A stretch of 5,015 nucleotides of DNA from an uncultured Brevundimonas sp. (GTDB taxonomy: Bacteria > Pseudomonadota > Alphaproteobacteria > Caulobacterales > Caulobacteraceae). The stretch covers positions 1 to 5,015 of the forward strand of contig CAMLNT010000172.1 of the NCBI GenBank assembly GCA_946481425.1, given 5' to 3'. Shown one piece after another: positions 1 to 5,012 of this stretch. Position numbers and translations under genes: made by a program. Within the stretch, counting starts at the first letter, position 1; each line of letters opens with the position of its first letter. The notes beneath the pieces were generated by a model, which was not told the DNA's origin, made no database searches, and saw nothing but the letters and a program-made list of their open reading frames with translations.

Positions 1-382
1 CGTCGCGGCGGAAGCCCTCGAAGAACCGGTCGAACTGCGAATGCAGCATGGTGTGTCGCGTGACCAGCGTCTCGAAGCGCTGGTGTTCCGCAGCGTTCGG
101 CAGTTCGCCGTTCAGCAGCAGGTAGCAGACCTCGACGAAGTTCGACTTCGAGGCCAGCTGGTCGATCGGGTAGCCACGGTGGAGCAGGACGCCCGCATCG
201 CCGTCGATGTAGGTCAGGCCCGACTCACACGAGGCGGTCGAGGTGAAACCGGGATCGAAGGTGAAAGCGTCAGTGGCCCCGTAGAGCTTGCGGATGTCGA
301 TGACATCAGGACCGGTCGTGCCCTTGAGAACGGGGAGTTCGACGGTCTTGTCTGCGAGCGTCAGCGTGGCTTTGTCGGTCAT
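1..382 (-). CDS. gltA: Citrate synthase, N-terminal part (cut by left window edge)
   Basis: Citrate synthase condenses oxaloacetate and acetyl-CoA into citrate, the entry step of the TCA cycle, in the cytoplasm. Reading the minus strand from ATG at 382 gives about 127 residues, starting [20 protein letters not shown], with no stop before the window edge. The sequence carries segments I recognise from Gram-negative type II citrate synthases such as E. coli Glt[42 protein letters not shown], the [12 protein letters not shown] helix, and a VTRHTMLH...FEGFRRD stretch. The catalytic His and Asp residues of the large domain lie outside the window, so activity cannot be judged. The start matches the family's usual N-terminus. 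The Shine-Dalgarno is weak (AGGA about 8 nt upstream). The gene follows gltX on the same strand after 55 bp. The identification is very secure; whether the gene is intact is unknown. Confidence 0.96.
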   Translation of the reverse strand, partial: MTDKATLTLADKTVELPVLKGTTGPDVIDIRKLYGATDAFTFDPGFTSTASCESGLTYIDGDAGVLLHRGYPIDQLASKSNFVEVCYLLLNGELPNAAEHQRFETLVTRHTMLHSQFDRFFEGFRRD

Positions 383-426
383 ATGGATATCCTGTGACGC
401 CGGGGGAGCAGCGTGGGGTTGGCAGT

Positions 427-434
427 CTTATAGC
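427..434 (-). promoter_or_regulatory. Candidate -10 element of a gltA promoter
   Basis: Read on the minus strand this is GCTATAAG, matching 7 of 8 positions of the Caulobacter housekeeping -10 consensus GCTANAWC. It lies in the gltX-gltA gap and would start transcription near 418-420, about 36-38 nt before the gltA ATG. The best -35 match at the expected spacing, inside the gltX 3' end, is only TTTCCCC (4 of 7 against TTGACGS). The call therefore rests on the -10 element and on the similar element upstream of gltX. Read-through from gltX is also possible. Confidence 0.35.
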
Positions 435-437
435 GCC

Positions 438-1844
438 TCAGGCGTCGGGGGAAAGCGCGTCGTCCAGACGGCCGAGCGCCTCGGCCTTGCCGAGGGCCGC
501 CAGGGTCTTGGCGATGTCAGGAGAGGCGGCCCCGGCGGTCAGTGCGGCGCGGAGTGGCGGGCCGATCTTGCCCATGCCGACGCCTTCGGATTCCGCGAAG
601 GCCTTGAGCTCGGCTTCGAGAGGCGCTGCGTCCCAGGCCTGGACCACGGCGAGCCGCCGGCCCAGGCGCGAGAGGCGGGCACGGGCTTCCTCGGTCAGCT
701 GGTCGGCGGGCTTGCCTTCGATCTTCAGGGGGCGGCGCTGGAGCACAAAGCCGGCCTGATCGGCGAGGACCAGGAGGGTGTCTGCGCGGTCCTTGATCAT
801 CGGCATGGCCTGGATCAGTCGGGCCTGGTCGCCGTTGTCCAGGGTGGCGCCGCGCCTGCCGAGCACATCCAGCACGAGCGCCGCGAGCCGCTCGTCGTCG
901 GCATGGCGAATCCAGTGGCCGTTGACGTGGTTCAGCTTGTCGAAGTCGAGCCGGGCCGGGGCGCGGCCGATGTGCTCGAGGTCGAACCAACTCTGGGCCT
1001 GGGCGTCCGAGAACAGTTCGTCGTCGCCATGAGACCAGCCGAGGCGCGTCAGGTAGTTGCGCATCGCCTCGGGCAGGTAGCCCTGCTCGGCGTATTCGGC
1101 GACCGAGGTCGCGCCGTGGCGCTTGGACAGCTTCTTGCCATCGGGCCCGTGAATCAGCGGCACGTGGGCGAAGATCGGCCGGTCCCAGCCCATCGCATCA
1201 TAGATCAGCGCCTGGCGGGGCGTGTTGTTGAGATGGTCGTCGCCCCGGATGACGTGGCTGATCCCCATGTCGTGGTCGTCGACCACCACGGCGAGGTTGT
1301 AGGTCGGGTCGCCCGAGGACCTCAGCAGGACGAGATCGTCGAGGTCCTTGGACGGGAAGCGCACCTCGCCCTGCACCGCGTCCTGGATCACGATCGGCTC
1401 GTCCATCGGGGTCCGGAAGCGGATGACGTGAGGCTGGGATATCTGGTCTGCCGTCGGGGTCCGGTCGCGCCAGGTTGAGCGCAGGGCGCGGCCCTCGGCG
1501 CGGGCCTGCTCGCGCTGGGCCTCGGTCTCCTCGGCGGTCATGAAGCAGCGGAAGGCGGCTCCGCGCTCGAGCAGGGCCTGGACGACCTCGCGGTGCCGGT
1601 CGGCGCGCTGGAACTGGTAGAGCGGCTCCTCATCCGAGGCGAGGCCGAGCCAGGCGAAGCCCTGGAACAGGATGTCCACGTTCTCGTCGGTCGAACGCTC
1701 GCGGTCGGTGTCCTCCACGCGGATGAGGAACTTGCCCCCATGGCGCTTCGCGTAAAGGTAGTTAAAAAGTGCGGTTCGCGCGGTTCCAATGTGCATGGAA
1801 CCGGTGGGCGAGGGGGCGATGCGGGTGACGACGGGGCGGGACAT
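438..1844 (-). CDS. gltX: Glutamyl-tRNA synthetase (class I)
   Basis: This cytoplasmic enzyme charges tRNA with glutamate. It has 468 codons plus TGA, the usual bacterial GluRS length. The class I Rossmann core opens with TRIAPSPTGSMHIGTART; the HIGH-like motif is HIGT at residues 18-21. RVEDTD follows at 42-47, VIRGDDHLNNTPRQ at about 198-211, and the KMSKS loop appears as KLSKRHG at 238-244. The helical anticodon-binding region follows, ending in a GMGKIGPPLRAAL segment. The zinc site of E. coli GluRS (two Cys, then Cys and His) is not present: only Cys100 remains, and STWRDR stands where the later ligands would be; this is common in the family. ATG 1844 is chosen because family members begin a few residues before SPTG and the next Met (residue 17) would remove that motif. 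The open frame continues far upstream, but that is only the antisense of comEC. Many alphaproteobacteria have two GluRS paralogues, one possibly mischarging tRNA-Gln; which type this is cannot be settled here. Confidence 0.97.
   Translation of the reverse strand: MSRPVVTRIAPSPTGSMHIGTARTALFNYLYAKRHGGKFLIRVEDTDRERSTDENVDILFQGFAWLGLASDEEPLYQFQRADRHREVVQALLERGAAFRCFMTAEETEAQREQARAEGRALRSTWRDRTPTADQISQPHVIRFRTPMDEPIVIQDAVQGEVRFPSKDLDDLVLLRSSGDPTYNLAVVVDDHDMGISHVIRGDDHLNNTPRQALIYDAMGWDRPIFAHVPLIHGPDGKKLSKRHGATSVAEYAEQGYLPEAMRNYLTRLGWSHGDDELFSDAQAQSWFDLEHIGRAPARLDFDKLNHVNGHWIRHADDERLAALVLDVLGRRGATLDNGDQARLIQAMPMIKDRADTLLVLADQAGFVLQRRPLKIEGKPADQLTEEARARLSRLGRRLAVVQAWDAAPLEAELKAFAESEGVGMGKIGPPLRAALTAGAASPDIAKTLAALGKAEALGRLDDALSPDA
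1810..1816 (+). promoter_or_regulatory. Ribosome binding site deciding the comEC start
   Basis: GAGGGGG lies just before ATG 1819; its GAGG core is 5 nt from the start codon. The other in-frame ATGs at 1789 and 1795 have no purine-rich stretch at a suitable distance. GTG at 1825 could also use this site at a longer spacing. It is the reason for placing the comEC start at 1819. Confidence 0.5.
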
Positions 1845-3951
1845 TTCGCCGGGCGTTATAGCGCCGGATGCGGAACGGCCTAGCCCCACCCTGCGCGAGC
1901 GGCTGGCGGGCGAGGTCGCGAGCCAATCGGAGCGGTGGCGGCTGTGGGCGCCGGTGGCGTTCGGAATCGGCTGCGCGCTGTATTTCGCGTTCAGGGTAGA
2001 GCCGCCCGTGTGGCCGCTGGCGCTGGGGGCTGTCGGAACGATCGCGCTGGCCGCGATGGCCTGGCGGCGGGGGACATGGCGGTTGATCCCTTTCACGCTG
2101 ATCGCCTTCGTGGCGGCGGGTATGCTGGTGGCCAAGCTGAGGTCCGATGCGGTGGCCGCGCCGGTCGCGGAGGCTTCGGACGGACCCATCGGGGTGGAGG
2201 GGTGGGTGATCGACGTCTCGTCGCCGGGAGCCCGCGGCTCCCGGGTCGTGCTGGCCCCGACCTGGATGGAGGGCGTGGCGGCCCAGGCCATTCCGCATCG
2301 GCTGAACCTTTCGCTGACCGGGGAGGCGCCGAGGCCGGGAACGCCGGTTCGGGTCCGGGCCATCGTCAATCCGCCGATGCCGCCTTCGAGCCCGGGCAGT
2401 TTCGATTTCGGGCGGAACGCCTGGTTCCAGAGCGTGGGCGGGACGGCGCTGGTGCTGGGCAATCCCCGGCCGGTGATGCTGAACGAGCCGCCGTGGGGCC
2501 TGAGGCTGCAGATGGCGATCAACGGCTACCGGTTCGATCTGGGGCGTCGGATCGTGGACCGGCTGGGGCATGAGACCGGCGGGATCGCTGCGGCCATGGT
2601 CACGGGGCACGAGGCCTGGATCGATCCCGAGGACGAGCAGGCCATGCGGGATTCGGGGCTGGCCCACATCCTGTCGATCTCGGGCCTGCACATGGCGATC
2701 GTGGGCGGCTTCGTCTTCTTCGTGGTGAGGCTGGGGATCGCAGCCTGGCCGTGGCTGGTGCTGAGGATCCCGGGCAAGAAGGCGGCGGCCTGGGCCGGGG
2801 TGATCGCGGTCGGGACCTATCTGGTGATCTCAGGGGCCCCGGCCCCGGCCGAGCGGGCGGCGATCGTGGCCTGGGTGGCTTTCGCGGCCATCCTGCTGGA
2901 CCGACGGGCGATCAGCATGAATGCGCTGGCGCTGGCGGCCCTGATCGTCCTGCTGAGGCGGCCAGAGTCGGTGGTTCAGCCGGGGTTCCAGATGTCGTTC
3001 GCGGCCACGGCGGCGCTGGTGGCCCTGGCCGAGGCCTGGCCGCCCAGGCTGAAAGAGATCGACGTGCCCTGGCCGATCGCGGCGGTTCAGCGCGCCGGGT
3101 CCTGGGTTTTCGCCGCGGTGATGGCGAGCCTCGTGGCCGGGCTGGCGACGGGGCCGTTCGCCATGCAGCATTTCAACCGGTCGGCGCTCTATGGACTGTT
3201 CGCGAACCTGGTGGTCGCGCCGATCTCGTCGTTCGTGATGATGCCGGCGCTGGCGGTCGGGGCGCTGATGGAGGCCTTCGGCTGGGGCGGGCCGGTGCTG
3301 TGGCTGGCGGGCGAAAGCGTCGGCTGGATGATGCAGATCGGGCGGTTCACGGCAGGCTTGCCGGGGGCGGTGGCGACCATCGCCAGCGCGCCATGGATGG
3401 CGTTACCAGTGGCTTTCCTGGGCCTGCTGTTCATCTGCCTATGGAAAGGCCGGTTGCGATGGCTGGGGGTGCCGTTCGCCTGTGCGGTGATGCTCTGGCC
3501 GAGGGCGGAGGCGCCAGATGTCTGGATTGGGGCTGAGGGAACGAATCTGGCGATCCGGGACGGGAGCGAGGCGCATCTGGTCCGGCCGTCGGTGCGGCTG
3601 TTCCCGGCCGACATCTGGGCGCGGCGGCGGGGGCTGGCCTTGGTCGAGGAGGGGCCGGAGAGGGCCTGCCGGCGGTCGTGGTGCACGATGACCGATGGGG
3701 GCGAGACCTGGCGGGTGTGGTTCGGCAAGGCCGAGCCCAGTACGGAGCAGATGGGAGAGCTCTGCAGAGGCGCGACCGGGGTGGTGGTGCGCACGCGGGT
3801 CGGTTCCGTGCCGGAATCCTGCGAAGGGGCGCTGCTGCTACTTGATGGGCGCGACCTGGAGCGGGGCTCGGTCGAGCTTTGGCGCGAGGCCGGAGGATGG
3901 CGCGGCGTCTGGGCCCAGGACGAACGCGGGGCGCGGCCCTGGGCGGGGTGA
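1819..3951 (+). CDS. comEC: ComEC/Rec2-family membrane protein (DNA uptake channel), C-terminal nuclease site absent
   Basis: ComEC is the inner-membrane channel thought to pass single-stranded DNA into the cytoplasm during natural transformation. From ATG 1819 it has 710 residues. Three hydrophobic segments lie at about 42-58, 64-82 and 89-105. A soluble DUF4131/OB-like region follows at about 120-215, with the typical PGSFDFGRNAWF near 193-204. The Competence domain carries the hallmark SGLAHILSISGLHMAIVGG (279-297) and GAPAPAERAA (339-348), then many membrane segments up to about 562. The C-terminal 150 residues begin DVWIGAEGTNLAIRDG, resembling the first strands of the metallo-beta-lactamase domain of longer ComECs. 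They contain a single His, so no HxHxDH site is possible. Cysteines lie at 617, 622, 649 and 668. The start overlaps gltX by 26 bp; after GTG 1825 there is no standard start before the first membrane segment. No competence partner genes are visible, so active transformation is not shown. Confidence 0.93.
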   Translation: MRVTTGRDISPGVIAPDAERPSPTLRERLAGEVASQSERWRLWAPVAFGIGCALYFAFRVEPPVWPLALGAVGTIALAAMAWRRGTWRLIPFTLIAFVAAGMLVAKLRSDAVAAPVAEASDGPIGVEGWVIDVSSPGARGSRVVLAPTWMEGVAAQAIPHRLNLSLTGEAPRPGTPVRVRAIVNPPMPPSSPGSFDFGRNAWFQSVGGTALVLGNPRPVMLNEPPWGLRLQMAINGYRFDLGRRIVDRLGHETGGIAAAMVTGHEAWIDPEDEQAMRDSGLAHILSISGLHMAIVGGFVFFVVRLGIAAWPWLVLRIPGKKAAAWAGVIAVGTYLVISGAPAPAERAAIVAWVAFAAILLDRRAISMNALALAALIVLLRRPESVVQPGFQMSFAATAALVALAEAWPPRLKEIDVPWPIAAVQRAGSWVFAAVMASLVAGLATGPFAMQHFNRSALYGLFANLVVAPISSFVMMPALAVGALMEAFGWGGPVLWLAGESVGWMMQIGRFTAGLPGAVATIASAPWMALPVAFLGLLFICLWKGRLRWLGVPFACAVMLWPRAEAPDVWIGAEGTNLAIRDGSEAHLVRPSVRLFPADIWARRRGLALVEEGPERACRRSWCTMTDGGETWRVWFGKAEPSTEQMGELCRGATGVVVRTRVGSVPESCEGALLLLDGRDLERGSVELWREAGGWRGVWAQDERGARPWAG
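1855..1862 (-). promoter_or_regulatory. Candidate -10 element of the gltX promoter
   Basis: On the minus strand this reads GCTATAAC, a full match to the Caulobacter housekeeping -10 consensus GCTANAWC. A start 6-8 nt downstream would fall near 1847-1849, only a few bases before the gltX ATG at 1844. The -35 region is poor: TAGGCCG at a 13 nt spacer matches 4 of 7 positions of TTGACGS. The element lies inside the comEC reading frame (codons 13-15). Its similarity to the element before gltA (shared GGCGCTATAA) adds some support. Confidence 0.45.
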
Positions 3952-3958
3952 TGGCTGT

Positions 3959-3993
3959 CTGTCGGTCCGTGTCACGACTGACGGGACCGACAG
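3959..3993 (+). terminator. Strong hairpin after comEC, terminator-like but without a U tract
   Basis: CTGTCGGTCC (3959-3968) is the exact reverse complement of GGACCGACAG (3984-3993), giving a 10 bp stem with a 15 nt loop that contains a possible GTC/GAC inner stem. It begins 8 nt after the comEC stop codon, where a terminator is expected. No T run follows on either strand, so it is not a textbook intrinsic terminator. It may instead stabilise the 3' end of the mRNA or act with Rho. Confidence 0.5.
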
Positions 3994-4040
3994 GCATCCT
4001 GCCGATGATCGACGATGATGCCCTGCTGCCCGAAAAGGCG

Positions 4041-4067
4041 GCCTCAGGAGCCTCAGGAGCATCAGGT
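4041..4067. repeat. 9 bp tandem repeat, three units
   Basis: The units are GCCTCAGGA (4041-4049), an identical copy (4050-4058) and a degenerate GCATCAGGT (4059-4067). The repeat lies in the comEC/lexA spacer. A length of 9 bp is a multiple of three, so it would stay in frame if translated (Ala-Ser-Gly repeats in one frame), but there is no good evidence that the region is coding. It is probably replication slippage. Confidence 0.7.
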
Positions 4068-4068
4068 T

Positions 4069-4082
4069 CGGCAGGTGTGCCG
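4069..4082. repeat. Small inverted repeat in the spacer
   Basis: CGGCA (4069-4073) pairs with TGCCG (4078-4082) across a GGTG loop. The stem could extend to TTCG...CGAA past a two-base bulge. It has no T run. It is real as a sequence pattern; a function is not shown. Confidence 0.4.
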
Positions 4083-4162
4083 CGAAGGTGGTGCGGACGA
4101 TTAGAAAGACCAGCGAGGAGGATATGCCAGTCTCAACGCGCGGGGACGGACAGCCGCAAGAA

Positions 4163-4180
4163 GGACGTGAAGGTGCGTCC
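4163..4180 (-). terminator. Weak candidate terminator downstream of lexA
   Basis: On the minus strand GGACG, an 8 nt loop and CGTCC are followed by TTCTT. The stem starts about 41 nt after the lexA stop codon. It is only 5 bp long and the T run is interrupted. The same bases can also pair differently (ACGGAC at 4146-4151 with GTCCGT at 4177-4182). This is a weak call. Confidence 0.22.
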
Positions 4181-4221
4181 GTTCAAATAGTTGGCGCGGG
4201 CGGGAGTGGGGAAAAGGGACT

Positions 4222-4911
4222 CTAGTGGTAGCGCCGGATGAGGCCGACCAGCTTGCCCTGAACGCTGATGCGTTCCGGTGAGTAGATGCGGGTTTCGTAG
4301 GCGGCGTTGGCGGGTTCCAGGGCGATGGAGCCGCCCTTCTTGCGGAAGCGCTTGAGGGTGGCTTCCTCGCCGTCGACGAGGGCGACGACAATCTCGCCGG
4401 CGTTGGCGCTGTCGCCCTTCTTGATGACCACGAAGTCGCCATTGTGGATCCCGGCCTCGATCATCGAGTCGCCGTCGATCTCGAGCATATAGTGCTCGCC
4501 CGCGCCGAGCATGGCCTCCGGAATCGAGAAACGGTCGCGCTCATGCTCGATAGCCGAGATGGGCGAGCCGGCGGCGATCTTGCCGAGCAGCGGCAGGTCG
4601 CGGACGTCGTTGGAGGCCTCGGCCAGGGGGCGGACGCCACCGCCGCCCTCGACCACCTGGGGCCGGAACGGGCCGCGCGGCCGGCCGGCGGCGGCGGTCT
4701 CGGGCAGTTTGAGCACTTCAAGGGCGCGGGCGCGGTGGGCGAGCCGGCGAATGAAGCCGCGTTCCTCAAGCGCCGTGATCAGCCGGTGGATGCCCGACTT
4801 GGACGCCAGGTCCAGCGCCTCCTTCATTTCGTCGAAGGAGGGCGAGACGCCTGTTTCCTGAATGCGTTCGTGGATGAACATCAGGAGTTCGTGCTGCTTC
4901 TTGGTGAGCAT
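4222..4911 (-). CDS. lexA: LexA, SOS-response transcriptional repressor (self-cleaving)
   Basis: LexA dimers repress DNA-damage genes. RecA-ssDNA filaments trigger self-cleavage and so derepression. The 229 residues start [20 protein letters not shown], the typical LexA N-terminus. The winged helix-turn-helix spans about 1-70, with the recognition helix in [18 protein letters not shown] (37-54). A Gly/Pro-rich linker with GGGG at 89-92 follows, then the S24 peptidase-like domain from about 106. The cleavage bond is Ala114-Gly115 (GKIAAGSP). The catalytic dyad is Ser149 (in DGDSM) and Lys187 (in ATLKRF). All key residues are present, so the protein should be active. It is longer than E. coli LexA (202 residues), mainly through the linker, as in other alphaproteobacterial forms. 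The start is fixed by the conserved N-terminus; the Shine-Dalgarno is poor (GGGG 12 nt upstream). SOS boxes upstream indicate autoregulation. The gene is convergent with comEC. Confidence 0.98.
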   Translation of the reverse strand: MLTKKQHELLMFIHERIQETGVSPSFDEMKEALDLASKSGIHRLITALEERGFIRRLAHRARALEVLKLPETAAAGRPRGPFRPQVVEGGGGVRPLAEASNDVRDLPLLGKIAAGSPISAIEHERDRFSIPEAMLGAGEHYMLEIDGDSMIEAGIHNGDFVVIKKGDSANAGEIVVALVDGEEATLKRFRKKGGSIALEPANAAYETRIYSPERISVQGKLVGLIRRYH

Positions 4912-4945
4912 GGCGGTGGGACACCCCGAATCTGTAAGCCTGTGG

Positions 4946-4974
4946 ACAATAGCGGAACAAACCGCAAACGTCCA
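4946..4974 (-). promoter_or_regulatory. Candidate lexA promoter (-35 and -10)
   Basis: On the minus strand TGGACG (4969-4974) and TATTGT (4946-4951) are 17 bp apart, the ideal spacing. TGGACG differs from TTGACG by one base; TATTGT shares four of six bases with TATAAT. Transcription would start near 4939, giving a leader of about 28 nt. An SOS-like box lies in the spacer, which fits a LexA-repressed promoter. Confidence 0.5.
4955..4969 (-). promoter_or_regulatory. Near-consensus SOS box inside the lexA promoter
   Basis: On the minus strand this reads GTTT-N7-GTTC, one base away from the alphaproteobacterial LexA operator GTTC-N7-GTTC. It lies between the candidate -35 and -10 elements, where a bound repressor would block RNA polymerase. 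It is in the opposite orientation to the perfect box at 4981-4995. Confidence 0.45.
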
Positions 4975-4980
4975 TGCTCT

Positions 4981-4995
4981 GTTCGTCAGGTGTTC
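4981..4995 (+). promoter_or_regulatory. Perfect alphaproteobacterial SOS box (LexA operator)
   Basis: GTTC (4981-4984), seven bases, GTTC (4992-4995) matches exactly the direct-repeat operator known for LexA in Rhodobacter, Caulobacter and other alphaproteobacteria. It lies about 70 bp upstream of the lexA ATG and just upstream of the candidate -35 element. This fits LexA autoregulation; it could also serve a promoter reading rightward out of the window. Confidence 0.85.
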
Positions 4996-5012
4996 CGGTT
5001 AAGGACCGGTTA
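4995..5012. repeat. Direct repeat CCGGTTA next to the SOS box
   Basis: CCGGTTA occurs at 4995-5001 and again at 5006-5012, an 11 bp period. This is the same period as the two GTTC half-sites of the adjoining SOS box, and the first copy shares its first base with that box. Whether it is part of the operator region or the end of a neighbouring gene cannot be decided from this window. Confidence 0.4.

Larger units (their letters stand above)
3952..4221. other. Convergent comEC/lexA spacer
   Basis: This 270 bp spacer separates the 3' ends of comEC and lexA. It holds a strong hairpin at its left end, a 9 bp tandem repeat near the middle and small inverted repeats. It is somewhat less GC-rich than the genes around it, especially at about 4095-4135. 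Two short plus-strand ORFs cross it (see findings), but neither is convincing. I see no tRNA or other recognisable RNA gene. Confidence 0.6.

Noticed and set aside
85..113. Cluster of GTTC tetramers inside gltA
   Set aside because: Positions 85, 95, 103 and 110 give spacings of 10, 8 and 7, never the 11 bp period of an SOS box, and they lie in coding sequence.
471..495. Overlapping perfect hairpins GCCGAG-N3-CTCGGC (471-485) and CCTCGGC-N3-GCCGAGG (479-495) near the gltX 3' end
   Set aside because: They lie fully within coding sequence (Gly-Lys-Ala-Glu-Ala-Leu-Gly codons), with no T run. GC-rich Ala/Glu/Leu codons produce such pairs easily.
288..1478. Long plus-strand ORF of 396 codons opposite gltX and gltA
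   Set aside because: It is antisense to two secure genes, has a low-complexity composition typical of GC-rich antisense frames, and shows no recognisable domain.
1755..1790. AT-rich patch with TTAAAAAG as a possible comEC promoter
   Set aside because: No convincing -35/-10 pair at proper spacing. The patch simply encodes the FNYLYAK segment of GluRS.
1789..1818. Earlier comEC starts at ATG 1789 or 1795
   Set aside because: Neither has a ribosome binding site, and both lengthen the overlap with the conserved SPTGSMHIG coding region of gltX. They cannot be excluded without experimental data.
1845..2522. N-terminal extension of the gltX frame to an ATG at 2522
   Set aside because: The extra 226 residues are the antisense of comEC, and GluRS proteins begin at the MSRPVVTRIAPSPTG segment.
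3993..4022. Inverted repeat GGCATC/GATGCC after the comEC hairpin
   Set aside because: Only 6 bp with an 18 nt loop, overlapping the better hairpin by one base. It is likely to be chance.
4461..4861. Several ORFs on both strands within lexA
   Set aside because: They are out-of-frame shadows of lexA, whose frame carries all family motifs.
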